Of a DNA stretch of 64,000 nt, positions 32,773-40,671 are shown in pieces. The DNA is from VAXT01 sp038040395 (GTDB lineage: Bacteria > Actinomycetota > Thermoleophilia > Gaiellales > Gaiellaceae), in contig JBBPIJ010000005.1 in the NCBI GenBank assembly GCA_038040395.1, positions 1 through 64,000 of the forward strand, read 5' to 3'. The notes under the pieces were generated by a model. It worked only from the letters and a program-made list of their open reading frames with translations. It had not been told where the DNA came from and made no database searches. A program made the position numbers and the translations under genes. How positions within the stretch are numbered: position 1 is the stretch's first letter; each line of letters starts with the position of its first letter.

Positions 32773-34634
32773 GCCGGGATCGAGGCCCTCTCCTGCATTC
32801 GGGCGACCTCCTCGGCGACGACCTGCTCCGGATCGAGCTTCTTGAAGAGCGGCTTCGGCTTCGGCAGCTCCCGGCCGGGCTCGAGGGCGCTGGCCGCCCA
32901 GCTTCCCTCCCAGCTTGCGTAGTCGCCGGTCAGCACCTCGTGTTCGTCTCCTTCCTCGCCGACCTTGCGGAGCTCGAGCGGCCCCGCGAGCGTTCCTTCG
33001 TAGCCGAGCAGCTCGTGCAGCGTCTGAGACGAGAACGGAAGGAACGGTGTGAACAAGGTTTTCAGGCTGTCGATCGCCCGGAGGCTCACGTAGAGGATCG
33101 TGCCGGCCCGTTCGCGGTCGGTCTCGATCAGCGCCCAGGGCGCTTGCTCGCTCGTGTACTGGTTGACGAGCGACGCGAGCCGCATCGTCTCGGCAAGCGC
33201 CGCCTTGAACCGGGCCGCTTCGATCGCTTCGGCCACGGGGTCGAAGCCGGACTCGATCTCGTCGAGCAGGCGACGGTCTTCGTCGGTGAGCTCTCCCGGC
33301 TCCGGGACGGCCCCGAAGCTCCGGCTCACGGAGGTCAGCGTCCTGTTGACGAGGTTGCCCCAGTTCGCGACGAGCTCGTCGTTGTTTCGGCGCACGAACT
33401 CCGACCATGTGAAGTCGCTGTCCTGCGTCTCGGGACCGGCCGCGGTGAGGAAGTAGCGGAGTGGATCGGGGTCGTAGCGGCTGAGAAAGTCGCCGACGTC
33501 GATCGCCACGCCCCTGCTGACGCTGAACTGCTTGCCCTCCATCGTCAGGAACTCACTCGCCACCACGTCGGTGGGAAGGTTCAGCCGCCCTTTGCCGGCG
33601 CCGACCTCTCCTCCCTCGCCGTAGCCGAGCAGGATGCTTGGCCAAATGACCGTGTGGAAGACGATGTTGTCCTTGCCCATGAAGTACGAATGGCGGGCGT
33701 CAGGGTCCTGCCACCACTCGCGCCAGGCTTCGGGAGTGCCGCGATTCGCGGCCCATTCGACCGCCGCCGAGAGGTACCCGATGACCGCGTCGAACCAGAC
33801 GTAGATCCGCTTGTCGTCACGCTCGGCGTACTCGGGCGGAACAGGAATCGGCACGCCCCAGTCGAGGTCGCGCGTGATCGGGCGCGGCTTGACCTCCTTG
33901 AGCAGGCCGAGCGAGAAATTCCGGACGTTCGGGCGCCACCCTCTCTGGCCCTCGATCCATTCCGTCAGCCGATCGGCGAACGCCGGCAGGTCGAGGAAGA
34001 GGTGCTGTGTCTCCTTGAACACCGGCGGCGTCCCGTCGATCTTCGACCTCGGGTTCTTCAGATCGATCGGATCGAGCTGGTTCCCGCAGTTGTCGCACTG
34101 GTCGCCGCGCGCCGACTCGAAGCCGCAGATCGGACAGGTCCCTTCGATGTACCGATCGGGCAACGTGTGACCCGTCGAGGCGGAGAACGCTCCGAGCGTC
34201 GTCTTCTCGACGATGTGGCCGTTCTCGTACAGAGTCCTGAAGAGGTCTTGCACGACGCGATAGTGGTTCTGCGTCGTCGTGCGCGTGAAGAGGTCATAGG
34301 AGAGCCCGAGATCCCGCAGGTCTTCCCTGATGAGACGGCTGTACCGGTCCGCGGTTTCACGCGGTGAGAGCCCTTCGCGATCGGCGGCGACCATCACGGG
34401 CGTTCCGTGCTCGTCGGTGCCGCTGACCATCAGCACCTGATCGCCTCGGAGCCGGTGATACCGGGCCGTGATGTCGGAGGGCACGCCGAAGCCGGCGACA
34501 TGGCCGAGATGCCGCGGGCCGGCCGCGTACGGCCACGCGACGGCGATCAGAATCCGTTGTTGTTGGCGGTCGGGCGAGGCGGTCCTCCGGGCCGGGCTCA
34601 GTGGGGGACATCTTACGGAGGGGGTACCCGGCAA
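32769..34634 (-). CDS. metG: Methionyl-tRNA synthetase
   Basis: About 621 aa class I synthetase. HIGH-like PRHLGHVAGFG, zinc finger CPICGFESARGDQCDNCG, KMSKS-like loop MEGKQFSVSRG (the KMSKS motif is strongly altered) and the anticodon-binding helical domain are visible. The conserved start ILIAVAWPYA is reached from TTG 34634 (25 extra residues) or ATG 34706; ATT or CTG nearer the motif are unproven alternatives. The M23 gene upstream overlaps its 5' end by more than 250 nt. Confidence 0.95.
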   Translation of the reverse strand: MPGTPSVRCPPLSPARRTASPDRQQQRILIAVAWPYAAGPRHLGHVAGFGVPSDITARYHRLRGDQVLMVSGTDEHGTPVMVAADREGLSPRETADRYSRLIREDLRDLGLSYDLFTRTTTQNHYRVVQDLFRTLYENGHIVEKTTLGAFSASTGHTLPDRYIEGTCPICGFESARGDQCDNCGNQLDPIDLKNPRSKIDGTPPVFKETQHLFLDLPAFADRLTEWIEGQRGWRPNVRNFSLGLLKEVKPRPITRDLDWGVPIPVPPEYAERDDKRIYVWFDAVIGYLSAAVEWAANRGTPEAWREWWQDPDARHSYFMGKDNIVFHTVIWPSILLGYGEGGEVGAGKGRLNLPTDVVASEFLTMEGKQFSVSRGVAIDVGDFLSRYDPDPLRYFLTAAGPETQDSDFTWSEFVRRNNDELVANWGNLVNRTLTSVSRSFGAVPEPGELTDEDRRLLDEIESGFDPVAEAIEAARFKAALAETMRLASLVNQYTSEQAPWALIETDRERAGTILYVSLRAIDSLKTLFTPFLPFSSQTLHELLGYEGTLAGPLELRKVGEEGDEHEVLTGDYASWEGSWAASALEPGRELPKPKPLFKKLDPEQVVAEEVARMQERASIPA

Positions 34635-35634
34635 ACCTTCGCGGCGCCTGCGCCTGCACGCTGACGGAAGATCGCCGCCAGACGGCTCCGAAGGCGACCA
34701 GGGCAAGCCCGAGCGCGCCGAGCGGGAACAGAATGACCCGCCTGGAGGAGGTGCGGGGTCTGCCGACGCGCTCCGGAGAGCGTCTCGTCGGGGCTTGGCG
34801 GGCTACCTCGTGGATACGCGGGTGGCCGAACGAGGCGCGCCTCTCGGGCTCTGTAGTCGAAGGAGCCGGCGTGCTGACCGGAAGCCTGAGCATCGACCGG
34901 CTCGCCTGAGCCAGGCCACGGGACCGCTTCGGGCTAGCCCGGTGCATCTGTGGAGCCGGTACCGTCCCGGAACGCACGGGCGAAGGGACCTGCGGCAGCG
35001 AGCGTCGTGTGCGCGGCGCCTGCCCAGAACGGGCCGACGGCGAAGGCGGGCGCGACGACCGGGAAGTAGGCAGCACAGGCACGGACACGGGAGCCGCCGG
35101 CTGTGCGCCAGGTTCAGTTTCGGAAGGAGCCTGCTGAGACGGAGGAAGCCCACCGGCGTGACGGACGGGAAGCAGCGAGAGCGGGTCGAGGTACCCGTTC
35201 GAGTCGGCGGTCAGCCGGATGCCGAGGTGGACGTACGGCTCCGGCCCTTCCGGGTCGCCACTTGGCCCGATCGTGCCCACGACCTCCCCTTCGCCGACCG
35301 CCGTCCCGACGGGCAAGGCGATCGACCCGAGGTGGACGAGGGTGACCGAATACCCGTCCGCTGTGCGAATCGTCAGACAGAGCCCTTCCCGCGGCAGCCG
35401 GCCGGCGAAGGAGACAATCCCCGTCGCCGGAGCCCGCACGTCGGCCCCCGTCGGCGCGCCGATGTCGATCCCACGGTGCTGGCCGCCCGTGTACGGGTCT
35501 TCCTCGGCGACGAACGGACGGAGCACCGGCCCCTCGACGGGCCAGGCCCAGGCCGTCGCACGCGAGGCGTGAGTGAGCGCCACGAGCACAGCGGCCATGA
35601 GGACGATCGCTCTGTTGCCTGATTTGAAAACCAC
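34357..35634 (-). CDS. M23/LytM-domain secreted protein, probably degenerate
   Basis: 425 aa. Signal peptide (about 1-29, RAIVLMAAVLVALTHASRATA), LytM domain (about 30-150) with zinc motif HRGIDIG and VTLVHLG, then a long Pro/Ser/Arg-rich linker and a TM helix (ILFPLGALGLALVAFGAVW). The final HxH motif reads YVHLG, keeping the zinc His but replacing the catalytic His by Tyr, so it may be a wall-binding or regulatory homologue. The last 80-90 residues are read out of frame through the start of metG; a lost stop codon or indel is possible. GTG start under a strong promoter. Confidence 0.78.
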   Translation of the reverse strand: MVFKSGNRAIVLMAAVLVALTHASRATAWAWPVEGPVLRPFVAEEDPYTGGQHRGIDIGAPTGADVRAPATGIVSFAGRLPREGLCLTIRTADGYSVTLVHLGSIALPVGTAVGEGEVVGTIGPSGDPEGPEPYVHLGIRLTADSNGYLDPLSLLPVRHAGGLPPSQQAPSETEPGAQPAAPVSVPVLPTSRSSRPPSPSARSGQAPRTRRSLPQVPSPVRSGTVPAPQMHRASPKRSRGLAQASRSMLRLPVSTPAPSTTEPERRASFGHPRIHEVARQAPTRRSPERVGRPRTSSRRVILFPLGALGLALVAFGAVWRRSSVSVQAQAPRRFAGYPLRKMSPTEPGPEDRLARPPTTTDSDRRRVAVRGRPAASRPCRRLRRALRHHGPVSPAPRRSGADGQRHRRARNARDGRRRSRRALTA

Positions 35635-35643
35635 GCGCAGGCC

Positions 35644-35672
35644 AAGATAGCGAGCCGGTCGGCTGTTGTCAA
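35644..35672 (-). promoter_or_regulatory. Sigma-70-type promoter of the M23 gene
   Basis: TTGACA (35667-35672), a 17-bp spacer and TATCTT (35644-35649) lie on the minus strand, with the GTG start 9 nt after the -10 box. A near-consensus housekeeping promoter giving an almost leaderless transcript. Confidence 0.72.
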
Positions 35673-35678
35673 ATCTGG

Positions 35679-36482
35679 TTACAGCGAGGCGCGGTAGAGC
35701 TCGTTCCGAGAACGACCGGTCAACCGTGAGACAACGTCGGCAGCCTGCTTTCGACCCGCTCCCGCGTGCACGAGGTCGGCGACCGCCGCAAGCGCATCCC
35801 CCTCGTCCCCCGAGGCCGGCTCCAGCTCGCCCAGTACCAGCGTGATCTCGCCCTTCGGCGGCTCCGTGATCTGCGCTGCCACCTCCGCCGCGGTCCCGCG
35901 GATCACTTCCTCGAAACGCTTCGTCAGCTCGCGGCAGACGGCCACGGGCCGCTCCGGCATCGCCTCGGCAAGCAACGCGAGACTCGCGGGCAGGCGCCGC
36001 GGAGACTCGAAGGCCACGACCGGATGCGGCCAGCGCGCGAGCTCCTCCCACAGGGCGGCCCGCGCCTTCCCACCGCGCGGCAGGTACCCGACGAACTGGA
36101 AGCGCTCGCCGAGAAGCCCGCTCGCGACGAGCGCCGTCTCCACCGCCGAGGCTCCGGGCAGGACGGTCACCTGCACCCCCGCCTCGAGCGCCGCCGAGAT
36201 GAGCCGGGCGCCGGGATCGCTCACACCCGGCAGGCCAGCGTCGCTCGTCAGCGCGATTCGCTCCCCGGCCACGAGCCGCGGCAGCATCTGGGCGGTTCGC
36301 TCGGCCTCGTTGTGCTCGTGGTAGCTCACGAGCCGCGCGTCGATCCCGTGACGCTCGAGCAAGATCCGCGTCCGCCGCGTGTCCTCACAGAGGACGACGT
36401 CCGCCTCGCCGAGCTCGCGCAGAACGCGGAGCGTGACGTCCTCGAGGTTCCCGATCGGCGTCGCGCAGACCCCCAGCGGCAC
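35679..36482 (-). CDS. rsmI: 16S rRNA 2'-O-methyltransferase RsmI
   Basis: 267 aa tetrapyrrole-methylase fold. ATPIGNLEDVTLRVL, VLCEDTRRTR, ALTSDAGLPGVSDPGA and VAFESPRRL are the family motifs. It methylates C1402 ribose of 16S rRNA. GTG start overlaps the ROK kinase stop (TAGTG). Ends 7 bp before the M23 promoter. Confidence 0.95.
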   Translation of the reverse strand: MPLGVCATPIGNLEDVTLRVLRELGEADVVLCEDTRRTRILLERHGIDARLVSYHEHNEAERTAQMLPRLVAGERIALTSDAGLPGVSDPGARLISAALEAGVQVTVLPGASAVETALVASGLLGERFQFVGYLPRGGKARAALWEELARWPHPVVAFESPRRLPASLALLAEAMPERPVAVCRELTKRFEEVIRGTAAEVAAQITEPPKGEITLVLGELEPASGDEGDALAAVADLVHAGAGRKQAADVVSRLTGRSRNELYRASL

Positions 36483-37387
36483 TATTCGAGCGCCTCGAAG
36501 GCGACGAACCCAGCCCCGACGAGACCGGCGTCCGGCCCAAGCTCGGCCGGAACGATGCGAACGAGATCTCTTCCCGGCCGGAGCGCTTCCTGTGCGACGA
36601 CTTCGCGCGCCGGATCGAGCAGGAGGTCGAGCGCGCTCGCGAAGCCGCCCCCGATGACGACGAGCTCCGGCTCGAAGATGTTGACGAGACTGCCGATCCC
36701 GGCGCCGAGCCGGCGCCCGATCTCACGCATCGCCTCCAGCGCAGCCTCGTTCCCTTCGCGCGCGGCGCCGACCAGGTCGCGCGCCTTCGAGTCCGGGCCG
36801 AGCACGTCCTCGGCCGCACGATCGGCAGCGCGGCCCGACGCGTACTGCTCGAAGTGGCCGTGGCCGTCGCAACCACGTCCGCACGGTTCCCCGCCGTACT
36901 CGAGGACCAGGTGCCCGAGCTCCGCGCCCGCGCCGACGAAGCCGCGATAGGGCTTTCCGCCGAGGATGAGGCCGCCGCCGATGCCGGTTCCGAGCGTCAG
37001 CATGACCAGGTCGCTCGCACCACGCCCCGCGCCGATCTTCCACTCCGCGATCGTCGCCGCATTGGCGTCGTTGTCCATCCCGACCGGTAGCGAAAAGCGC
37101 TCGCTCATTCGCTTGCGAAAGTCGAGCTCGGCGAGCGGGATGTTCACCGAGGAGACGACTCGGCCGGAGCGCTGGTCGATCGTCGACGGCATCCCGAAGC
37201 CAAGCGCGGCCACGTCGTCGGCCAACAGTTCCTCGACCGCAGCGTCAAGCCCCGCGAGTAACTCATCCTGCGAACCGACCGGAGTCGGGTACTCGACCCG
37301 GCGCCCGATCCCACCCTCTCGGTCGACGACGCCGGCCGCGATCTTCGTTCCGCCGACGTCGACACCAATCGTCCGCTCGTCCGCCAC
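36482..37387 (-). CDS. ROK-family sugar kinase (glucokinase-like)
   Basis: 301 aa. ATP motif IGVDVGGTKIAAGVVD, sugar-binding MDNDANAATIAEW, GTGIGGGLILGG and the ROK segment GAGAELGHLVLEYGGEPCGRG with a zinc site in which one cysteine appears as His (CDGHGHFE). It probably phosphorylates glucose or a related sugar. GTG start at 37385-37387, one base from the divergent reading frame's first ATG; TATCGT is 6 nt upstream. Confidence 0.9.
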   Translation of the reverse strand: MADERTIGVDVGGTKIAAGVVDREGGIGRRVEYPTPVGSQDELLAGLDAAVEELLADDVAALGFGMPSTIDQRSGRVVSSVNIPLAELDFRKRMSERFSLPVGMDNDANAATIAEWKIGAGRGASDLVMLTLGTGIGGGLILGGKPYRGFVGAGAELGHLVLEYGGEPCGRGCDGHGHFEQYASGRAADRAAEDVLGPDSKARDLVGAAREGNEAALEAMREIGRRLGAGIGSLVNIFEPELVVIGGGFASALDLLLDPAREVVAQEALRPGRDLVRIVPAELGPDAGLVGAGFVAFEALE

Positions 37388-37392
37388 ATGGC

Positions 37393-37399
37393 TACGATA
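37393..37399. promoter_or_regulatory. Symmetric -10 shared by divergent ROK and LCP genes
   Basis: TACGATA reads as TACGAT on the plus strand (10 nt before ATG 37409) and as TATCGT on the minus strand (6 nt before GTG 37387). One element could serve both directions. No -35 boxes are clear. Confidence 0.4.
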
Positions 37400-37408
37400 C
37401 GCCGCCGA

Positions 37409-38563
37409 ATGGCCCAGGGAGAAAAGCCCTACCGCGTCTACCGGGGCGGGCGTGTCAAGGGCCGAGTGCCGACGCTGCCGAAACCGGAGCGCGCGCCGGC
37501 CCGAACCGACCGGAAACCCTTCCGCTTCAAAGGCCCGGGACCGAAGGCGGTCAAGGCGAGCGGAAAGGCCAACTGGCGCCGCCGGATCCTGGTCGGGCTC
37601 GTCCTGGTCTTCGTTCTCATCATCGTGTGGGGCATCGCGAGCTACCTCGCGATCCGCAGTGGCGCCAAGGATGCGAACGAGCGCCTCGCGCCCTCGGCCA
37701 AGGCCGCTCTCGTGCCGCAGAGCGGGCTCGTCCTCTCGCACCCGTCCGTGATCCTGCTGCTGGGCACCGACCACTCCTCCCGGATCGCAGAGCGAAACGG
37801 CTTCCGGCGCGCGGACTCGATCATGCTCCTGCGCACCGACCCCGGGAAAGGGCGCCTGAACTACCTGTCGATCCCGCGCGACCTGCGGGTCGAGATCCCG
37901 GGCCACGGCTTCGACAAGATCAACGTGGCCTTCCAGCTGGGCGGTGGCTCCCTCGCGATCCGAACGGTGCGGCAGTTCACCGAGGTGAACCACGTCGTGA
38001 TCGTGGACTTCGAGGCATTCACCAGCGTGATCGACAAGGTTGGCGGGGTGGACATCAACGTGCCCGGCCCGATCCTCTCGAACAAGTTCGACTGCCCGTT
38101 CAAGACCCAGGCCCGCTGCGACCGCTGGCAGGGCTGGCGTTTCGCCAAGGGCAAGCAGCACATGAACGGGAAGCGGGCCCGCGTCTACTCACGCATCCGT
38201 GAGAACAAGCTGAACCCGGCGGAGAGCGATGTCACCCGCACCGAGCGCCAGCAGGCGGTGATCCAGGCGCTCCTCGCCAAGCTGACGAGCCCCGGGGTGC
38301 TCTTCAAGATGCCGTTCATCGGCGACGACGTCATGCGCCCGCTGACGACCGACCTCTCGGCCGGTCAGATGATTCAGCTGGCCCTTGTCAAGAAACGGAG
38401 CGGGACGGAGCGGCACTGCCGCCTCGGCGGCACGCCGTCGGGCTTCGGCGGCTACCTCAATCTCGACGAGGAGGCCAGGCGGACGATCGCCGCGTTCCTG
38501 GGCCAGTCGGCGCCCCAGCCGCCCTTGCCCGGGTCGGCGTACGGCTCCGGCTGTCGCGGCTAG
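37409..38563 (+). CDS. LytR-CpsA-Psr (LCP) family wall polymer transferase
   Basis: 384 aa. Basic cytosolic N terminus with YRGGRVKGRV, one TM helix (about 62-84), then the LCP catalytic domain: LLGTDHSS, RADSIMLLRTD, LSIPRDLRVEIPG, KINVAF and the pyrophosphate-lipid pocket Arg residues (RVYSRIRENKLNPAESD, RTERQQ). It attaches glycopolymers to peptidoglycan. ATG 37388 in the same frame is an alternative start, but it would abut the divergent ROK start. Ends 4 bp inside convergent fmdB. Confidence 0.92.
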   Translation: MAQGEKPYRVYRGGRVKGRVPTLPKPERAPARTDRKPFRFKGPGPKAVKASGKANWRRRILVGLVLVFVLIIVWGIASYLAIRSGAKDANERLAPSAKAALVPQSGLVLSHPSVILLLGTDHSSRIAERNGFRRADSIMLLRTDPGKGRLNYLSIPRDLRVEIPGHGFDKINVAFQLGGGSLAIRTVRQFTEVNHVVIVDFEAFTSVIDKVGGVDINVPGPILSNKFDCPFKTQARCDRWQGWRFAKGKQHMNGKRARVYSRIRENKLNPAESDVTRTERQQAVIQALLAKLTSPGVLFKMPFIGDDVMRPLTTDLSAGQMIQLALVKKRSGTERHCRLGGTPSGFGGYLNLDEEARRTIAAFLGQSAPQPPLPGSAYGSGCRG

Positions 38564-38856
38564 GACTCGGCGTCGGCCACCTTCTTGACGTTCTTCTCCT
38601 TCTTCTCGCCCTTGTCCGAGCTCGAGTCGCCCGATTTTTCCGATTTCTCGCCGTCGCGGGACGGCTTTCTCGCGCCGCCCTTGCCGTAGTCGGTCGAGTA
38701 GAAGCCCGAGCCCTTGAAGTGCACGGCCACGGGGTAGAGCACGCGCTGGACCGGGCCCTCGCCGCAGATCTCGCACACCTTCGGCGGCTCGTCCGACATC
38801 TTCTGGAACAGCTCGAAGACGTGCCCCTTCGGACACTTGTACTCGTAGATGGGCAC
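38560..38856 (-). CDS. FmdB-type zinc ribbon protein
   Basis: 98 aa. PIYEYKCPKGHVFELFQKM and VCEICGEGPVQRVLYP form the FmdB CxxxH/CxxC zinc ribbon (about residues 1-45). A Lys/Glu/Ser-rich tail (SEKSGDSSSDKGEKKEKN) follows. GTG start. Regulatory role assumed for the family, not shown here. Confidence 0.9.
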   Translation of the reverse strand: MPIYEYKCPKGHVFELFQKMSDEPPKVCEICGEGPVQRVLYPVAVHFKGSGFYSTDYGKGGARKPSRDGEKSEKSGDSSSDKGEKKEKNVKKVADAES

Positions 38857-38931
38857 GTGACCGAAGGCTAGCAACGCCCCAGGAGGTGTTAAGTTCCCGG
38901 ACCCCGCTCCCAGTGCGGGATTCCGCCCGTT

Positions 38932-40467
38932 TTGGCGACCACGACCGCGACTCGTCCCCGATGGTTCACGCTCGGAATTGCGGCGTGCGCGATTGCCCTC
39001 GCGGCGTTCTTCCTCGCCTTCCTGCGGATGTGGCCTCCTCACGAGGACGAGACGCTCGCGCTCTTCGTCGGCCGGGACTCTCTCGGCGGGCTGCTGCACA
39101 CCGTGCACGCCGAGCGTGGCGGCGCTCCGCTCCACTTCCTGCTCGCGTGGGTCGTCGTCCATCTCGACGGCGGGCTGACCGCGCTGCGACTGGTCTCGGC
39201 GCTCTTCGCCGTGGCGAGCGTGCCGGTGCTGGCCGCCCTCTCGGCCCGGCTCGCCGGCCGCACGGTGGCGCTCGTTGCGACAGCGCTCGCCTCGGCCAGC
39301 TGGCTCGTGCTCTTCCACGGTGTCTATGGGCGCATGTACAGCCTCTTCCTGCTGTGCAGCGCGCTCTCGTACCTCGCGCTCCTCGTCGCGGTCGAGCGCG
39401 GCGGGCGGGGCCGCTGGGCGCTCTGGGCGCTCGCCATGCTCGCGACGATCGCAAGCCATCCGTACGGGGCCCTGGTCTTCGCGTCGCAGGGAGTCTTCGT
39501 TCTCGCGCGCGCGAGAACGAAGACTGGGCTCGCCGCCGTGGCGCTGGTGGCGCTCGCCGCGATGCCGTTCTGGCTCACCGACCGGGTTCTCGCGGGACGG
39601 CTCGACGCCGGCGTGGGAGAGGGCGGGGATCGCCTGCCGGTGCTCGGCTACCTGGCCGACGTTGCGGGCGATGCTTCGTCCGGGTTCTTGCCGGTGCTCG
39701 TTCCGGTGATCGGGCTCGCGGTGCTCGGCTGGTGGCGGCTTCGCCCTTCGGAACGGATCCTCGTCGGTTGCGTCGTCCTCGTGCCCGCGCTCCTGCTCGG
39801 CCTGGCCCGCTTCGGCAACGCCGCCTCTCCGGAGTCGCGGCACCTGGTGTTCGCCCTCCCCTTCTTCAGCACGGCCGTGGCGGCCGGGCTCGCCGCGCTG
39901 TTTCGCCGCCGGCTCGTGCTCGTCTCCGCGGTCGCGGTCCTGCTCGTCACCGAGATCGGCTGGGCCTGGCACCGGACTCCGACGCTCTTCGAGGGCGAGG
40001 CAAGGGCCCGCATCGAAGCCCGGCAGGCGGCGTCAGTCTGGCTCGCGGCGAGCGCCCGGCCGGACGACGTCCTCTTCGGCTACGACCCGCTCTTCCTCGG
40101 AGCCTGGGAGCGCGACCGTCGCTTTCCCGAGACCGTCGTCCCGCGCGCGGACACGAAGCTCGCGCTCTCGGCGGTCCGATCGGCGAGCTCGCTGGGCCGG
40201 GGCGTCTGGGTGCTCGACGCGGGCGACAACAACAACCGCCCTCCGCGGGCGACGATCGAGCTGCGGGTGCCCTACGAAGCGTTCGAGGGGCGCGTCTTCG
40301 GGCCCTACCTCGTGCTGCGGACTGTGGAGCCGACGGAAACGCCGGCTCGCTACCTCGTGTTCGCGGCCGAGGCGATGCGCCTCGGCATGCAGCTCGGGGT
40401 CGTGGACGCCGAGGGCAATCTGCACACCATCCAGCTGGCGCGAAACGAGCTAGCCGGCGGGGGATGA
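38932..40467 (+). CDS. Multi-TM glycosyltransferase-like protein (GT-C type)
   Basis: 511 aa with about nine to ten TM helices. The first periplasmic loop holds the acidic motif PPHEDETLAL expected for GT-C enzymes using polyprenyl-phosphate sugars, followed by GGAPLHFLLAW and YGRMYSLFLL. The C-terminal soluble domain (about 370-511) is not recognised. TTG start. Paralogue of the protein encoded at 40661-42244, which shares the same order of motifs. Acceptor and sugar unknown. Confidence 0.8.
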   Translation: MATTTATRPRWFTLGIAACAIALAAFFLAFLRMWPPHEDETLALFVGRDSLGGLLHTVHAERGGAPLHFLLAWVVVHLDGGLTALRLVSALFAVASVPVLAALSARLAGRTVALVATALASASWLVLFHGVYGRMYSLFLLCSALSYLALLVAVERGGRGRWALWALAMLATIASHPYGALVFASQGVFVLARARTKTGLAAVALVALAAMPFWLTDRVLAGRLDAGVGEGGDRLPVLGYLADVAGDASSGFLPVLVPVIGLAVLGWWRLRPSERILVGCVVLVPALLLGLARFGNAASPESRHLVFALPFFSTAVAAGLAALFRRRLVLVSAVAVLLVTEIGWAWHRTPTLFEGEARARIEARQAASVWLAASARPDDVLFGYDPLFLGAWERDRRFPETVVPRADTKLALSAVRSASSLGRGVWVLDAGDNNNRPPRATIELRVPYEAFEGRVFGPYLVLRTVEPTETPARYLVFAAEAMRLGMQLGVVDAEGNLHTIQLARNELAGGG

Positions 40468-40473
40468 GCTGCC

Positions 40474-40671
40474 CTAGAGCTCGCGCCGCTCCTTCTCGAC
40501 TGTCTCCCGGTAGCAGGGCGCATCTTCAAATGCGGCGAGACCCGCCGGCGCGTCCGCCCGGCGTGTAGCGCCCCGGCGTCGGCGCACGGTCGCGATCACC
40601 GCCGAGGCGCCGAGAAGCCCGCCGAGCACGAACGACCGCATCCGGCTTCGTCTCTGCCCGTCACCCTGCAT
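40474..40671 (-). CDS. Small membrane-anchored hypothetical protein
   Basis: 65 aa: one TM (SFVLGGLLGASAVIATV), then a basic and acidic tail ending KERREL. ATG overlaps the preceding glycosyltransferase stop by 11 nt. The protein resembles short actinobacterial membrane proteins of unknown function. Its end is 7 bp from the convergent glycosyltransferase. Confidence 0.65.
   Translation of the reverse strand: MQGDGQRRSRMRSFVLGGLLGASAVIATVRRRRGATRRADAPAGLAAFEDAPCYRETVEKERREL

Noticed and set aside
34556..34634. metG as another gene lacking a canonical start
   Set aside because: An in-frame TTG (34634) and ATG (34706) exist upstream; a 25-residue extension is acceptable, so it was not counted with pyk, ccdA and PAP2.
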